The notes below the pieces were generated by a model. The model was not told the DNA's origin. It worked only from the letters and a program-made list of their open reading frames with translations, and did not search any database. Positions 33,757-42,596 of a stretch of DNA of 64,000 nt are shown piece by piece. The stretch comes from Pseudopedobacter saltans DSM 12145 (lineage in GTDB: Bacteria; Bacteroidota; Bacteroidia; Sphingobacteriales; Sphingobacteriaceae), in NCBI RefSeq assembly GCF_000190735.1, contig NC_015177.1, forward strand, positions 2,418,001-2,482,000, read 5' to 3'. The position numbers and the translations under genes were made by a program. Numbering within the stretch: the stretch's first letter is position 1; each line of letters opens with the position of its first letter.

Positions 33757-35598
33757 ATGGGATACAAAAGTTTAGCCGAATGCATAAATGATCTTGAAAA
33801 ACACGGTCATTTAATCCGTATTAAAGAAGAGGTTGACCCTTATTTAGAAGCCGCTGCAATACATCTGAAGGTGTATGAGCAAAAGGGACCAGCACTACTT
33901 TTTGAAAACCTCAAAGGAAGCAAATTTCCGGCAGTTTCCAATTTATTTGGAACCATAGAACGTTCTAAATTTATGTTCAGAGATAGCCTTGACAAGGTCA
34001 AGACTTTAGTTGATCTAAAAGGTGATCCCATGAAAGCTTTAAGATCTCCAATTAAGTATACCAGTGTTTCTTTAACGGCTTTATCCGCTCTACCAATGAA
34101 GGTAAGTAGAAAGGCTCCGATCATGTATGGCAAGGCAAAAATATCTGACATCCCCCCTATTGTGAATTGGCCAATGGACGGAGGTGCTTTTGTTACTATG
34201 CCTCAAGTTTATAGTGAAGACATAGAAAATCCAGGGGTAATGAATTCCAATCTTGGCATGTATCGTATTCAGTTAAATGGCAACGACTATATCCAAGACC
34301 AGGAAATAGGTTTGCATTACCAACTCCATAGAGGAATCGGCATTCACCAATCCAAAGCAAATGCACTTGGGAAACCACTAAAAGTGAGCATTTTTGTTGG
34401 TGGACCGCCATCACATGCCCTTGCTGCAGTTATGCCTTTACCAGAAGGACTTTCTGAGACTACATTTGCCGGTGCGTTAGGAAACAGAAGATTTAGATAT
34501 TTTTATGACCAAGAAGGTTTTTGCATTTCTGCTGATGCAGATTTTGTTATAACCGGAACAGTTTATCCTCACGACAATAAACGAGAAGGTCCGTTTGGCG
34601 ATCATCTGGGGTATTATAGCTTAATCCACCCATTTCCATTAATGAAAGTCCATAATGTTTACCATAAAAAAGATGCGATTTGGAATTTCACTATTGTAGG
34701 AAGACCACCACAGGAAGACACTAGTTTCGGTGCCTTAATCCATGAAATTTCTGGAAAAGCAATCCCTCAAGAGGTACCGGGAGTAAGTGCAGTGAATGCT
34801 GTTGATGAGGCCGGAGTTCATCCCCTACTTTTTGCTATTGGCAGTGAAAGATATACACCATATATCAAAGAACGTAAACCTCAGGAAATCCTTACTCAGG
34901 CGAATAGAATCTTGGGTTCAAACCAATTGAGCTTGGCTAAATTTCTCTTTATCTGTGCAAAGGAGGATAACCCTAATTTAGACATCCACAACGTCGAAGC
35001 ATTTTTAAAACATGTATTAGAACGTATCGATTTAAGCAGAGATCTCCATTTTTATACTAAAACTACTATCGACACCTTAGATTATACGGGTACAGATTTG
35101 AACTCGGGTTCAAAAGTTGCATTCACGATAGCCGGAGAAATAAAAAGAGAATTATCAAAAGAAATTCCACAAAACTTTTCTTTACCCAACATTTTCAAAG
35201 GAGCAAAAATGATCATGCCGGGAATAATTGCTATTGAAGGTAATAAATTCAAAAATGAACAAGACGCAAGTAAAGAAATAATGGCTCTTAATGATGCTCT
35301 TAAAAACGAAAACTTAGATTCGATTCCTTTATTGATTATTTGTGACGATGCTAATTTTACTGCAAAAAACTGGCAAAATTTTGTTTGGGTGACTTTTACC
35401 AGAAGTAATCCATCACATGATATACATGGCATAAATTCATTTACCGAACACAAACACTGGGGATGTAAAGGTCCTTTGATTATAGATGCGAGGGTAAAAC
35501 CGCATCATGCACCACCATTAGTAATGGATCAAAAAACAGAAAAAAACATAGAAAAATTATGGAGTAAAGGCGGTTCTTTGTACGGAATTATTAAGTAA
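33757..35598 (+). CDS. UbiD-family prenyl-FMN-dependent decarboxylase
   Basis: A 613-residue UbiD-family (de)carboxylase. The start at 33757 (MGYKSLAECINDLEKHG) is the family's usual opening; a TTG 21 codons upstream is less likely. The hallmark KREGPFGDHLGYYS holds catalytic glutamate residues, and the middle IFVGGPPSHALAAVMPLPEG is the flavin-proximal strand. It would need prenylated FMN from a UbiX partner, which is not in the window. A role in menaquinone synthesis is possible because these bacteria use menaquinone, but UbiD enzymes decarboxylate many aromatics, so the substrate stays open. Confidence 0.88.
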   Translation: MGYKSLAECINDLEKHGHLIRIKEEVDPYLEAAAIHLKVYEQKGPALLFENLKGSKFPAVSNLFGTIERSKFMFRDSLDKVKTLVDLKGDPMKALRSPIKYTSVSLTALSALPMKVSRKAPIMYGKAKISDIPPIVNWPMDGGAFVTMPQVYSEDIENPGVMNSNLGMYRIQLNGNDYIQDQEIGLHYQLHRGIGIHQSKANALGKPLKVSIFVGGPPSHALAAVMPLPEGLSETTFAGALGNRRFRYFYDQEGFCISADADFVITGTVYPHDNKREGPFGDHLGYYSLIHPFPLMKVHNVYHKKDAIWNFTIVGRPPQEDTSFGALIHEISGKAIPQEVPGVSAVNAVDEAGVHPLLFAIGSERYTPYIKERKPQEILTQANRILGSNQLSLAKFLFICAKEDNPNLDIHNVEAFLKHVLERIDLSRDLHFYTKTTIDTLDYTGTDLNSGSKVAFTIAGEIKRELSKEIPQNFSLPNIFKGAKMIMPGIIAIEGNKFKNEQDASKEIMALNDALKNENLDSIPLLIICDDANFTAKNWQNFVWVTFTRSNPSHDIHGINSFTEHKHWGCKGPLIIDARVKPHHAPPLVMDQKTEKNIEKLWSKGGSLYGIIK

Positions 35599-35619
35599 CT
35601 TTCCATTAAAAATCGACTT

Positions 35620-36201
35620 ATGACCACCAATAGACTAGAGGCTTTTAGCGACGGCGTTTTAGCAATAATTATTACTATTATGGTACTGGAATTAAAAGTA
35701 CCCGAAACTTCAAACTTCATTGGTTTAAAGATTCTTCTTCCAAAACTAATATCTTATGTTCTCAGCTTTTTATATGTAGGTATTTATTGGAATAACCATC
35801 ACCATCTGTTTCAAACAATAGAAAAAGTTAACGGGAAAGTATTGTGGGCAAATCTTTTTTTATTGTTCTGGCTTTCACTGTTGCCATTTGCGACAGGTTG
35901 GATGGGAGAAAACCATTTCGATAGTCAACCGGTTATGCTTTACGGATTGATTTTAATGATGTCCGCTTTTGCATTCTTGTTACTGGAAAAAACATCGATT
36001 CTTTTGGAAGGAAAGTCTTCTAAAATTAGTATTGCTCTGTCTTCAAAAAGAAAGGAAATAATTTCTGTGATAATATATATGGCAGGAATAATCCTCGCTT
36101 CGTTCGTTCCTAAAATAAGTATAGGTTTATATTATGTAGTTGCGTTGCTATGGGTTATTCCTGACCAAAGATTTGAAAAAGTTCTGAATGAAAACACTTA
36201 A
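35620..36201 (+). CDS. TMEM175-family (DUF1211) potassium channel-like protein
   Basis: A 193-residue protein with about six membrane helices. The first helix carries the TMEM175 signature RLEAFSDGVLAIIITIMVLEL, whose FSD motif and Ile residues line the pore in characterised bacterial homologues. YWNNHHHLF follows helix 2. Such proteins form tetrameric potassium channels. The gene starts 21 bases after the decarboxylase. Its TAA stop overlaps the convergent gene's TAA by four bases (TTAA). Confidence 0.85.
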   Translation: MTTNRLEAFSDGVLAIIITIMVLELKVPETSNFIGLKILLPKLISYVLSFLYVGIYWNNHHHLFQTIEKVNGKVLWANLFLLFWLSLLPFATGWMGENHFDSQPVMLYGLILMMSAFAFLLLEKTSILLEGKSSKISIALSSKRKEIISVIIYMAGIILASFVPKISIGLYYVVALLWVIPDQRFEKVLNENT

Positions 36202-36683
36202 AATCTCATAGCGCCTAACATACCAAACAATATCGCAAACAGAATAGCTACCACATAAAATATAATAGCTACCACAGCCATGATACCGATAAATTTGTAA
36301 TGCGATTTCAATCTTCCGAAAGCGTATCCAAGGGATTCCTGATCTCTAAAGTAAAGTGCTTGTTTTACGAAAGTTGTAAAATCATAGAGATATTTGGCCG
36401 GAAAATAGTAAAGAAGAGACAAAGCAATATAAACTATCCCTAAGAATCCTCCCATAAATGGCACCATTTTAAATGATCCAACAGTCCCACCTATCGTTAT
36501 AAAAACACCTAGCAATGCAATAAATCCAGCCATAATAAATATTATTACAGCGACTAATTTGGCCCATTTCGCTGTCTCCATTAAAAATGCAGAAATATCT
36601 GTATCTATGATTAAACCTGCTTGCTCTGTCGGATGAGCTTCTTCATTCCGCGGTTCTTCTGGTAAATTCGGGTTTTCTTCCAT
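36198..36683 (-). CDS. Membrane protein, DUF5362-like
   Basis: A 161-residue protein with an acidic, Pro-rich soluble N-terminus (about 1-35) and four hydrophobic helices (about 42-66, 72-98, and a pair in 125-160). I think it belongs to the DUF5362 group by its AKLVAVIIFIMAGF start and the YYFPAKYLYDFTTFVKQAL loop, but this is from memory of the family's look. No function is known. It is a single gene convergent with the TMEM175 gene; the stops overlap. Confidence 0.6.
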   Translation of the reverse strand: MEENPNLPEEPRNEEAHPTEQAGLIIDTDISAFLMETAKWAKLVAVIIFIMAGFIALLGVFITIGGTVGSFKMVPFMGGFLGIVYIALSLLYYFPAKYLYDFTTFVKQALYFRDQESLGYAFGRLKSHYKFIGIMAVVAIIFYVVAILFAILFGMLGAMRF

Positions 36684-36770
36684 TTAATTTTATAATTGAT
36701 TTACTTAAATATAATTATTTCATGTCGAAAAGTAAATTAAACAGAAGGTTTTTAATATAACAGAAAGCAT

Positions 36771-36778
36771 TATCTTTG
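36771..36778 (+). promoter_or_regulatory. -7 box of ychF
   Basis: TATCTTTG with GCGCC after it, a common form of the phylum's -7 box, 64 bases before the ATG. The -33 region is TTTTT-like about 18 bases upstream rather than a clear TTG. Confidence 0.55.
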
Positions 36779-36842
36779 CGCCATCAATTTAAAACAATTG
36801 ATAATCTCAAATAAACAGTAAAAAATAAAATAAAAGATATAT

Positions 36843-37943
36843 ATGGCGTTGCAGTGTGGGATTGTAGGTTTACCAAATGTTGGAAAATCCACCTTATTTA
36901 ATTGTTTGTCGAATGCTAAAGCGCAAGCTGCAAACTTTCCTTTCTGTACAATTGAACCCAATGTTGGAGTAATAACTGTTCCTGATGACAGATTAACGAA
37001 ATTAGCTGAGCTGGTTAATCCTCAAAAAATTGTTCCAAATACAATAGAGATAGTTGACATTGCTGGTTTAGTAAAAGGAGCTTCAAAAGGTGAAGGTTTG
37101 GGGAACCAATTCCTGGGAAATATAAGAGCTACTAATGCCATTATTCATGTTTTGCGTTGTTTTGATGATGGTAATGTTGTCCACGTAGATGGCTCAGTAG
37201 ATCCAATCAGAGATAAGGAAATCATTGATACCGAACTACAGCTTAAAGATTTGGATACGGTTGTTAAACGTATCCAAAAGGTTGAGAAAATGGCTAAGAC
37301 TGGCGGAGACAAAGACGCTAAAAGAACATTTGAAATTTTGTCTCTAGTAAAAAATCATATAGAATCCGGTAAGTCTGCAAGAACTGCTCCGATTTCGGAA
37401 GAAGATTTTGATTTTATTTCTGACCTGAGTTTATTAACAGTAAAACCTGTTTTATATGTTTGTAATGTCGATGAATCTTCTGTGAATACGGGAAACAAAT
37501 ATGTGGATTTAGTAAAAGATGCTGTTAAAGAAGAGAATGCAGAGGTATTAATTATTTCTGCAAAAATTGAATCTGAAATTGCTGAATTAGAAGACTACGA
37601 AGAACGTCAAATGTTTCTTTCAGACTTAGGCTTAACTGAATCTGGTGTATCAAAATTAATCCGAGCGGCTTATAAATTATTAAATCTTTATACTTATTTT
37701 ACAGCCGGAGTACAAGAAGTGAGGGCATGGACTATAACTAAAGGTTTTACTGCTCCACAGGCTGCGGGTGTTATCCACTCGGATTTCGAAAAGGGATTCA
37801 TTAGAGCGGAGGTTATAAAATACAATGATTTTGTAACTTTAGGTTCTGAGTCAGCATGTAAAGAAGCCGGAAAATTGGGCGTAGAAGGAAAAACTTACGT
37901 AGTCGAAGACGGTGATATAATGCACTTTAGATTTAATGTCTAA
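36843..37943 (+). CDS. ychF: Redox-regulated ATPase/GTPase YchF
   Basis: A 366-residue Obg-family P-loop protein. G1 is GLPNVGKST (residues 8-16), and the switch region VDIAGLVKGASKGEGLGNQFL is typical. The TGS domain is at the C-terminus (TAGVQEVRAWTITKGFTAPQAAGVIHSDFEKGF). The NVDE motif (YVCNVDE) replaces NKxD, which explains its known preference for ATP. It binds ribosomes and is linked to stress adaptation. The length matches the family. A single gene followed by a tRNA. Confidence 0.95.
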   Translation: MALQCGIVGLPNVGKSTLFNCLSNAKAQAANFPFCTIEPNVGVITVPDDRLTKLAELVNPQKIVPNTIEIVDIAGLVKGASKGEGLGNQFLGNIRATNAIIHVLRCFDDGNVVHVDGSVDPIRDKEIIDTELQLKDLDTVVKRIQKVEKMAKTGGDKDAKRTFEILSLVKNHIESGKSARTAPISEEDFDFISDLSLLTVKPVLYVCNVDESSVNTGNKYVDLVKDAVKEENAEVLIISAKIESEIAELEDYEERQMFLSDLGLTESGVSKLIRAAYKLLNLYTYFTAGVQEVRAWTITKGFTAPQAAGVIHSDFEKGFIRAEVIKYNDFVTLGSESACKEAGKLGVEGKTYVVEDGDIMHFRFNV

Positions 37944-37970
37944 AAATATTAGGGAATAAAATTCCGCTTT

Positions 37971-38042
37971 GCATCCTTAGTTTAATGGATAGAATGTGAG
38001 ATTCCGGTTCTCATGGTACAGGTTCGATTCCTGTAGGATGCA
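37971..38042 (+). tRNA. tRNA-Arg (anticodon CCG)
   Basis: A full cloverleaf can be drawn: acceptor GCATCCT pairs with AGGATGC with discriminator A. The anticodon stem TGAGA/TCTCA closes the loop TTCCGGT, with the anticodon CCG at 38004-38006, which reads CGG arginine codons. The T-arm is ACAGG-TTCGATT-CCTGT. CCA is not encoded. The 195 bases after it, up to the next gene, hold only small weak hairpins and no feature I can name. Confidence 0.95.
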
Positions 38043-38237
38043 CTTTTCCAATTAATAAATCTATTGTTGAATATTTGTTACTATAACAAGTGCTTCTCGA
38101 TTTCAGGTTAGAAAACATCTCTTTCAAAAGGTAGTGTAAACTCACTCTATCGAGGCTGAGTTAAATATATTTTTTCAGGCATTAATTTTGTGGTATTTTC
38201 AGTTATAAACTGTAACCTGAGTATACGAGGAAATTAT

Positions 38238-38648
38238 ATGAAACTTGTAGAGATATCAGCGAAAATAAACGCTCCCATAGAAAAAGTATGGAAGTTCTGG
38301 AATGACACAGAACATGTTAAAAAGTGGAATAAAGCTTCACCAAATTGGCATACTCCACATGCAGAAAATGATTTAAGGGAAAATGGAGGATTCAATATCA
38401 TCATGGAAGCTAAAGATAAAAGTTTTAGTTTCGATTTTTCGGGAAGATATACTAAAGTCATCTGCCAAAAAGAAATTGCCTTCACTCTAGGAGATCAGCG
38501 TAAGGTAGATATTATCTTTAATGATAAAGGTGATCATATTGAAATTATTGAAACTTTCGAAGCTGAACAAGAAAACCCTATCGAAATGCAACAAAAAGGT
38601 TGGCAGTCCATATTAAACAACTTCAAAAAATACGTGGAAAGTCATTAG
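38238..38648 (+). CDS. SRPBCC (AHSA1-like) domain protein
   Basis: A 136-residue protein from ATG 38238 (MKLVEISAKINAPIEKVWKFWND), with GAGG 8 bases before it; the longer open frame begins in the leader. The AHSA1/START-like helix-grip fold is suggested by the opening strand, the HVKKWNKASPNWHTP loop and the C-terminal helix QQKGWQSILNNFKKYVES. These proteins bind hydrophobic ligands; the actual ligand is unknown. The VOC protein gene follows 74 bases later. Confidence 0.82.
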   Translation: MKLVEISAKINAPIEKVWKFWNDTEHVKKWNKASPNWHTPHAENDLRENGGFNIIMEAKDKSFSFDFSGRYTKVICQKEIAFTLGDQRKVDIIFNDKGDHIEIIETFEAEQENPIEMQQKGWQSILNNFKKYVESH

Positions 38649-38722
38649 TTTTTAACCCCCGAAATCACAATTTATAAAAGGAAACGGGGATTAGATTCCT
38701 AATATAATTAATTTAAACCGTT

Positions 38723-39559
38723 ATGAACCAATTTATCTATCCTTGCCTATGGTATAATCAGAAAGCAAAAGAGGCTGCTAAATTCTACCATTCATTGTTT
38801 TCCAATTCTGAAATAATTTCAGAAAATATGCTTGTAAGCGTATTAGCAATTGAAAATCAAAAGATCCTGCTACTGAACGCTGGTCCCGAATTCAAAGCTA
38901 ATCCATCTGCCTCCTTATTTGTCAACTGCACATCTGAAGAAGAAATTGAGCGATTATGGAATATTTTTACACAAGATGGCAAATCCTTAATTAAATTAAA
39001 CAAATATAATTGGGCACAAAAATATGCCTGGATTGAAGATAAATATGGTATGAGCTGGCAATTGTTTTATAACCCCAATAAGGAACGAAAAAAAATCAGG
39101 CCATCATTTATGTTCCATGGTGAAAATGCTGGAAAAGCAAATAAAGCTATCGAATTCTACACATCTATTTTTAAAAATTCGGGAGTAAAAGAAATCATAA
39201 ATTATTCAGAGGAGGACAAGCAAATTACATCATGTATAAAATATGCTGATATTTTTATTGATGATTTTGATATGATTGTATTTGATAGCGTCCTGAAACA
39301 TAAAGGACAACTTAATGAGTCATTTTCTTTAGTTATTGAATGTGATACTCAAGATGAAATAGACTATTACTGGTCGGGCTTATCTGTTAAAGGTTCAGAA
39401 GGCCAATGCGGATGGGTAAAAGACCAATTTGGGATATCCTGGCAAATAGTACCGAAAGTTTTGCATAATCTTGTCTCTGATGAAGAGAAAGCGCCCAGAG
39501 TTGTACGAAAATTGATGAAAATGGGAAAATTAGATATCAATGAACTGGTAGAAGCATAA
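38723..39559 (+). CDS. Tandem VOC-family protein (PhnB-like)
   Basis: A 278-residue protein made of two PhnB/3-demethylubiquinone-like VOC domains, each starting with a similar sequence: YPCLWYNQKAKEAAKFYHSLF (about 6-26) and FMFHGENAGKANKAIEFYTSIF (about 129-150). Each domain ends with a GMSWQLFYN or GISWQIVPK strand. The metal-binding pattern of typical glyoxalases is not obvious. It is a fused duplication of a domain usually found as a single 140-residue unit. The C-terminal helix (VRKLMKMGKLDINEL) is typical for this subfamily. The reaction is unknown. Confidence 0.82.
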   Translation: MNQFIYPCLWYNQKAKEAAKFYHSLFSNSEIISENMLVSVLAIENQKILLLNAGPEFKANPSASLFVNCTSEEEIERLWNIFTQDGKSLIKLNKYNWAQKYAWIEDKYGMSWQLFYNPNKERKKIRPSFMFHGENAGKANKAIEFYTSIFKNSGVKEIINYSEEDKQITSCIKYADIFIDDFDMIVFDSVLKHKGQLNESFSLVIECDTQDEIDYYWSGLSVKGSEGQCGWVKDQFGISWQIVPKVLHNLVSDEEKAPRVVRKLMKMGKLDINELVEA

Positions 39560-39590
39560 TTCTTTTCTCCCAAAAATCGTAATTTTACGT

Positions 39591-40496
39591 ATGCAGTTTG
39601 GAAAAGTTAATAATCCGGAAGATATCGATTTTTCGATTCCTTCCGATCATCCGGATACAACCAGTGTCTTAAACAGTTCGAAAGGTAAAGATTTTAATGC
39701 CTTTATTGGCTGTGCCAAGTGGAATAAACAAGATTTAAAGGGCTTCTATCCCCGAGGAACAAAAGATGAGTTAGCTTATTATGCCACCCAGTTTAATTGT
39801 ATAGAGCTAAATGCTACTTTCTACAAGTCACCAAGCAAAGAACAAGTGAAGATCTGGTATGACAAAACTCCTCCTCATTTTAAATTCTTTCCAAAATTAC
39901 CAAATACCATTAGCCATTTTAAAAGACTTGTAAATGCAAAACAACCTACAGAAGAATTTTGCGATGCAATCGCCCATTTCGAGGAGAAGTTAGGTATGAC
40001 TTTTTTACAACTTCACGATAATTTCAAACCAAAAGATTTTGAATCCTTAAAGAAATATTTAAACGAATTCCCTAAGGTTATTCCTTTGGCTGTTGAAGTT
40101 AGAAATTCAGAATGGTTTAGTGATAAGAAATATGCGGACGAATATTATGAATTAATCAAATCTCATAAAATCACCAATATACTGGTAGATACTGCAGGCA
40201 GAAGAGACATGATGCACATGCGATTAAGTACTGACACTGCTTTTGTAAGATGGGTGGGAGCAAATCATCCGTCAGACTACAAACGTTTAGACGAATGGAT
40301 AGGTAGAATTACAAAATGGAAAAACGAAGGGCTTAAAAATCTTTATTTTTTTATACATCAAAATGTAGAACTAGAATCACCGCTATTATCGGCTTATTTT
40401 ATAGAAAAATTAAACAAATCACTAAAATTGGATTTACAAATTCCCAAAACCTTAAATAGCAACGGAACGCAAACTTCTAAAAACGAAACAATATGA
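39591..40496 (+). CDS. DUF72 family protein
   Basis: A 301-residue TIM-barrel-like protein of the DUF72 (YecE) family. Visible: FIGCAKWNKQDLKGFYPRGTKDELAYYATQFNCIELNATFY near the start, FFPKLPNTISH and the VEVRNSEWF strand. No biochemical role is firmly known. The stop overlaps the glutathione peroxidase start by four bases (ATGA), so they are translationally coupled. Confidence 0.88.
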   Translation: MQFGKVNNPEDIDFSIPSDHPDTTSVLNSSKGKDFNAFIGCAKWNKQDLKGFYPRGTKDELAYYATQFNCIELNATFYKSPSKEQVKIWYDKTPPHFKFFPKLPNTISHFKRLVNAKQPTEEFCDAIAHFEEKLGMTFLQLHDNFKPKDFESLKKYLNEFPKVIPLAVEVRNSEWFSDKKYADEYYELIKSHKITNILVDTAGRRDMMHMRLSTDTAFVRWVGANHPSDYKRLDEWIGRITKWKNEGLKNLYFFIHQNVELESPLLSAYFIEKLNKSLKLDLQIPKTLNSNGTQTSKNETI

Positions 40497-41008
40497 AAAC
40501 GCTAATTTTAATTTTTTCGCTGCTTTTTGCAGCCCCGACTTCAAATATTTATGAGTTCAAAAATCTAAAAGACTTAAATGGAAAGAAACTGGATCTTTCC
40601 AAATATAAGGGTAAAAAGGTTTTAATTGTTAACACAGCTTCGAAATGTGGTTATACCAAACAGTATGAAGAATTACAACAGCTATCTGAATTATTTAAAA
40701 ACAAGGTAGTTGTTATTGGTTTTCCTGCTAACAATTTCAAAAATCAGGAACCAGGAACAAATAAAGAAATTAAAGACTTTTGCGAGCAAACCTATGGGGT
40801 AAAATTCCCTATGAGTGAGAAGGTAAGTGTCAACGGAGATGATATCCACCCGTTATTTAAATATTTAATTTCGGCTCCCAACCCAGATTTTACTGGAGAT
40901 ATACAATGGAATTTTGAGAAATTTTTAATAGATGAAAATGGAAAGTTAATCCATCGATTTCGTTCAAAAACAACTCCTCTATCTAAAGATATAACACAAT
41001 ATCTTTAA
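40493..41008 (+). CDS. Glutathione peroxidase-family thiol peroxidase
   Basis: A 171-residue protein with a short hydrophobic leader (1-16), likely exported to the periplasm. The peroxidatic cysteine is Cys52 in NTASKCGYT, and the tryptophan of the active site is in WNFEKFL. The third motif reads FPANNFKNQEPG, where the usual FPCNQF has both the glutamine and the resolving-type cysteine replaced. The remaining cysteine DFCEQTYGV is conserved in the family but not the usual resolving residue. The reductant is probably thioredoxin or a similar thiol. It is coupled to the DUF72 gene and ends at a shared terminator. Confidence 0.88.
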   Translation: MKTLILIFSLLFAAPTSNIYEFKNLKDLNGKKLDLSKYKGKKVLIVNTASKCGYTKQYEELQQLSELFKNKVVVIGFPANNFKNQEPGTNKEIKDFCEQTYGVKFPMSEKVSVNGDDIHPLFKYLISAPNPDFTGDIQWNFEKFLIDENGKLIHRFRSKTTPLSKDITQYL

Positions 41009-41010
41009 AA

Positions 41011-41048
41011 AAACAGGCGCTCCATATGATGGAGCGCCTGTTTTTTTT
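41011..41048. terminator. Bidirectional terminator between the peroxidase and pspC genes
   Basis: A perfect 15-bp stem (41011-41025 and 41029-41043; core CAGGCGCTCCAT), with an A tract on one side and eight Ts on the other. It serves both convergent transcripts; the pspC stop codon lies inside the T tract. Confidence 0.93.
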
Positions 41049-41268
41049 AAATGTCCCAATATTTCATTCGGGCCTTTTTTATGTAATTCCTTATATCCAA
41101 CGTAAAAGCTGCCAAAAAATAAAAAACCAATGGAAAACCTACCGCCAAAAAAGACGTATAGATAAAGAACAGTCTTATTTTAGACGAGGATATATTGAAC
41201 TTTTCTCCCAAATAGGAACAAACCCCGAAAGAATACCGCTCAAAAAAAACAAATATTCGCTGAATCAT
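41047..41268 (-). CDS. PspC domain protein
   Basis: A 73-residue membrane protein from the ATG at 41268, which overlaps the upstream stop as ATGA; the longer open frame lies within the DUF2851 gene. It has the PspC fold: FGVCSYLGEKFNISSSKIRLFFIY, then a hydrophobic segment (SFLAVGFPLVFYFLAAFTL). PspC domains sense envelope stress in proteobacteria; in this phylum they are mostly uncharacterised. It is co-transcribed with DUF2851. Confidence 0.78.
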   Translation of the reverse strand: MIQRIFVFFERYSFGVCSYLGEKFNISSSKIRLFFIYTSFLAVGFPLVFYFLAAFTLDIRNYIKKARMKYWDI

Positions 41269-42554
41269 CTTTTTAGATTTAAGATTTTCGCTCCAATGGC
41301 ACAATTTAAGCATTTTTTCTGATTACAATAAAAATTCTTTAAATGAAGAATCCCCTGACTATCTGCCGCAGACACAATTTCAAGTCCTAATTTTCTAAAA
41401 TTGTTTACCGGACTGTTTTCTTCGGCTTTTAACTTTTCCAAAATATTCAAAGCGCGGCTTTTGAATAAATCCCTCTGCATATAATTTCCATAAAAAAATA
41501 GCATAGGGACAATCGAATTAATCAAAAGATTATCTACCGATCCTGCCCCTATTTTCACCAAAGTTTCTCGCTTTCTTTCTTTTTCAAAATCATAGTTGTA
41601 AAACCAATAGTTATTGATTTCCAGATTTGAGAAAAAAGCCTTATAATCATCTATTTCTCTGCTTTCCAATAATTTTGAAAAAAGATGCGAAGATCTATGA
41701 ATTAGTGCAGCAAATTGTGCTAGTCGTATCGTCGGAAAATTATCTGGCCTCGTTTTTGAAAACTTCCAGATAAATTTATCCAACGTCGTCAACCTATATT
41801 TACGTTTTAAGAATTCGAATTCCTTCTTTAACGAATCTGGATACGTATCTATAAATTCTTTATCCAAAAATCCTGCTACACCAAAAACAAGAGCTTCTAT
41901 TTGTCTTAGATTGCTTTTGTGATGCCCAAATAGACGCTGTGGAAGATTTCGAGCAAGCATTTCGAAAGGCTGTTGATTTATTTTAAAACCAAAATTTCTT
42001 GCCAGCAATATGTGAAAAGTATCTTCCCAACTTCCTTTATTTCCATCAAATAGTCTTTTAATATGAGCAATTTTATAGTCTAAACGCTCCACCAAGACCC
42101 TGTCTAGCCAGTTCCGGTAAGTAAATTTATCTACTTTATGAATTTCTTTCTTACAGGGAATCGAAGAATTATTATCTTTTAATCTTTCTATTTTTTCTAG
42201 AATATCTTTATTTATTAAAGACTTTAACTCCAGAGCGGGAACTAAAGTTCCATCTGTTCTAAAGATTTTCTTATCATCATTCCAGACAACATGAAGAATA
42301 ACGTTGTCATACGCCTTATCCTTTTGATGGTGGTGCTTTATCCAATCGGAAGCATTGATATGTATTTCTACAGAACCAGCCCAGAGTGTTTTACCAATTC
42401 TTATTCTGGATTCATAAAAGTCCGGTCCGGCATCATCATTTTGCTGTCCAACTCTAATAATCTTTAAGGACTCACCAGATTTTAACCGAAGATCTTTAAC
42501 AGGAAATAATTTACATTTCCAGATATAATGCAAGATACTTTCATCAGAAAACAT
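41265..42554 (-). CDS. DUF2851 family protein
   Basis: A 429-residue protein of the Bacteroidota-restricted DUF2851 family. The N-terminal part (ESILHYIWKCKLFP, DDAGPDFYESRIRIGKTLWAGSVEIHINASDW, residues 6-70) has an acid-rich nuclease-like look (D-x-G-P-D, then E-x-H), which could be a PD-(D/E)xK-type site, but that is inference. The rest is helical, with two cysteine pairs at the C-terminus (CNQKKCLNCA). No function has been established. It is translationally coupled to pspC. Confidence 0.8.
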   Translation of the reverse strand: MFSDESILHYIWKCKLFPVKDLRLKSGESLKIIRVGQQNDDAGPDFYESRIRIGKTLWAGSVEIHINASDWIKHHHQKDKAYDNVILHVVWNDDKKIFRTDGTLVPALELKSLINKDILEKIERLKDNNSSIPCKKEIHKVDKFTYRNWLDRVLVERLDYKIAHIKRLFDGNKGSWEDTFHILLARNFGFKINQQPFEMLARNLPQRLFGHHKSNLRQIEALVFGVAGFLDKEFIDTYPDSLKKEFEFLKRKYRLTTLDKFIWKFSKTRPDNFPTIRLAQFAALIHRSSHLFSKLLESREIDDYKAFFSNLEINNYWFYNYDFEKERKRETLVKIGAGSVDNLLINSIVPMLFFYGNYMQRDLFKSRALNILEKLKAEENSPVNNFRKLGLEIVSAADSQGILHLKNFYCNQKKCLNCAIGAKILNLKR

Positions 42555-42596
42555 CTTTCAATATAATGAAAATTTCTTATTAATATAATTTATGTT

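Noticed and set aside
38043-38237. Possible small RNA after tRNA-Arg
   Set aside because: Only two short stems (TTGTTA/TAACAA and CTCGAT/ATCGAG) and no promoter-terminator pair; does not fit a known RNA family by eye.
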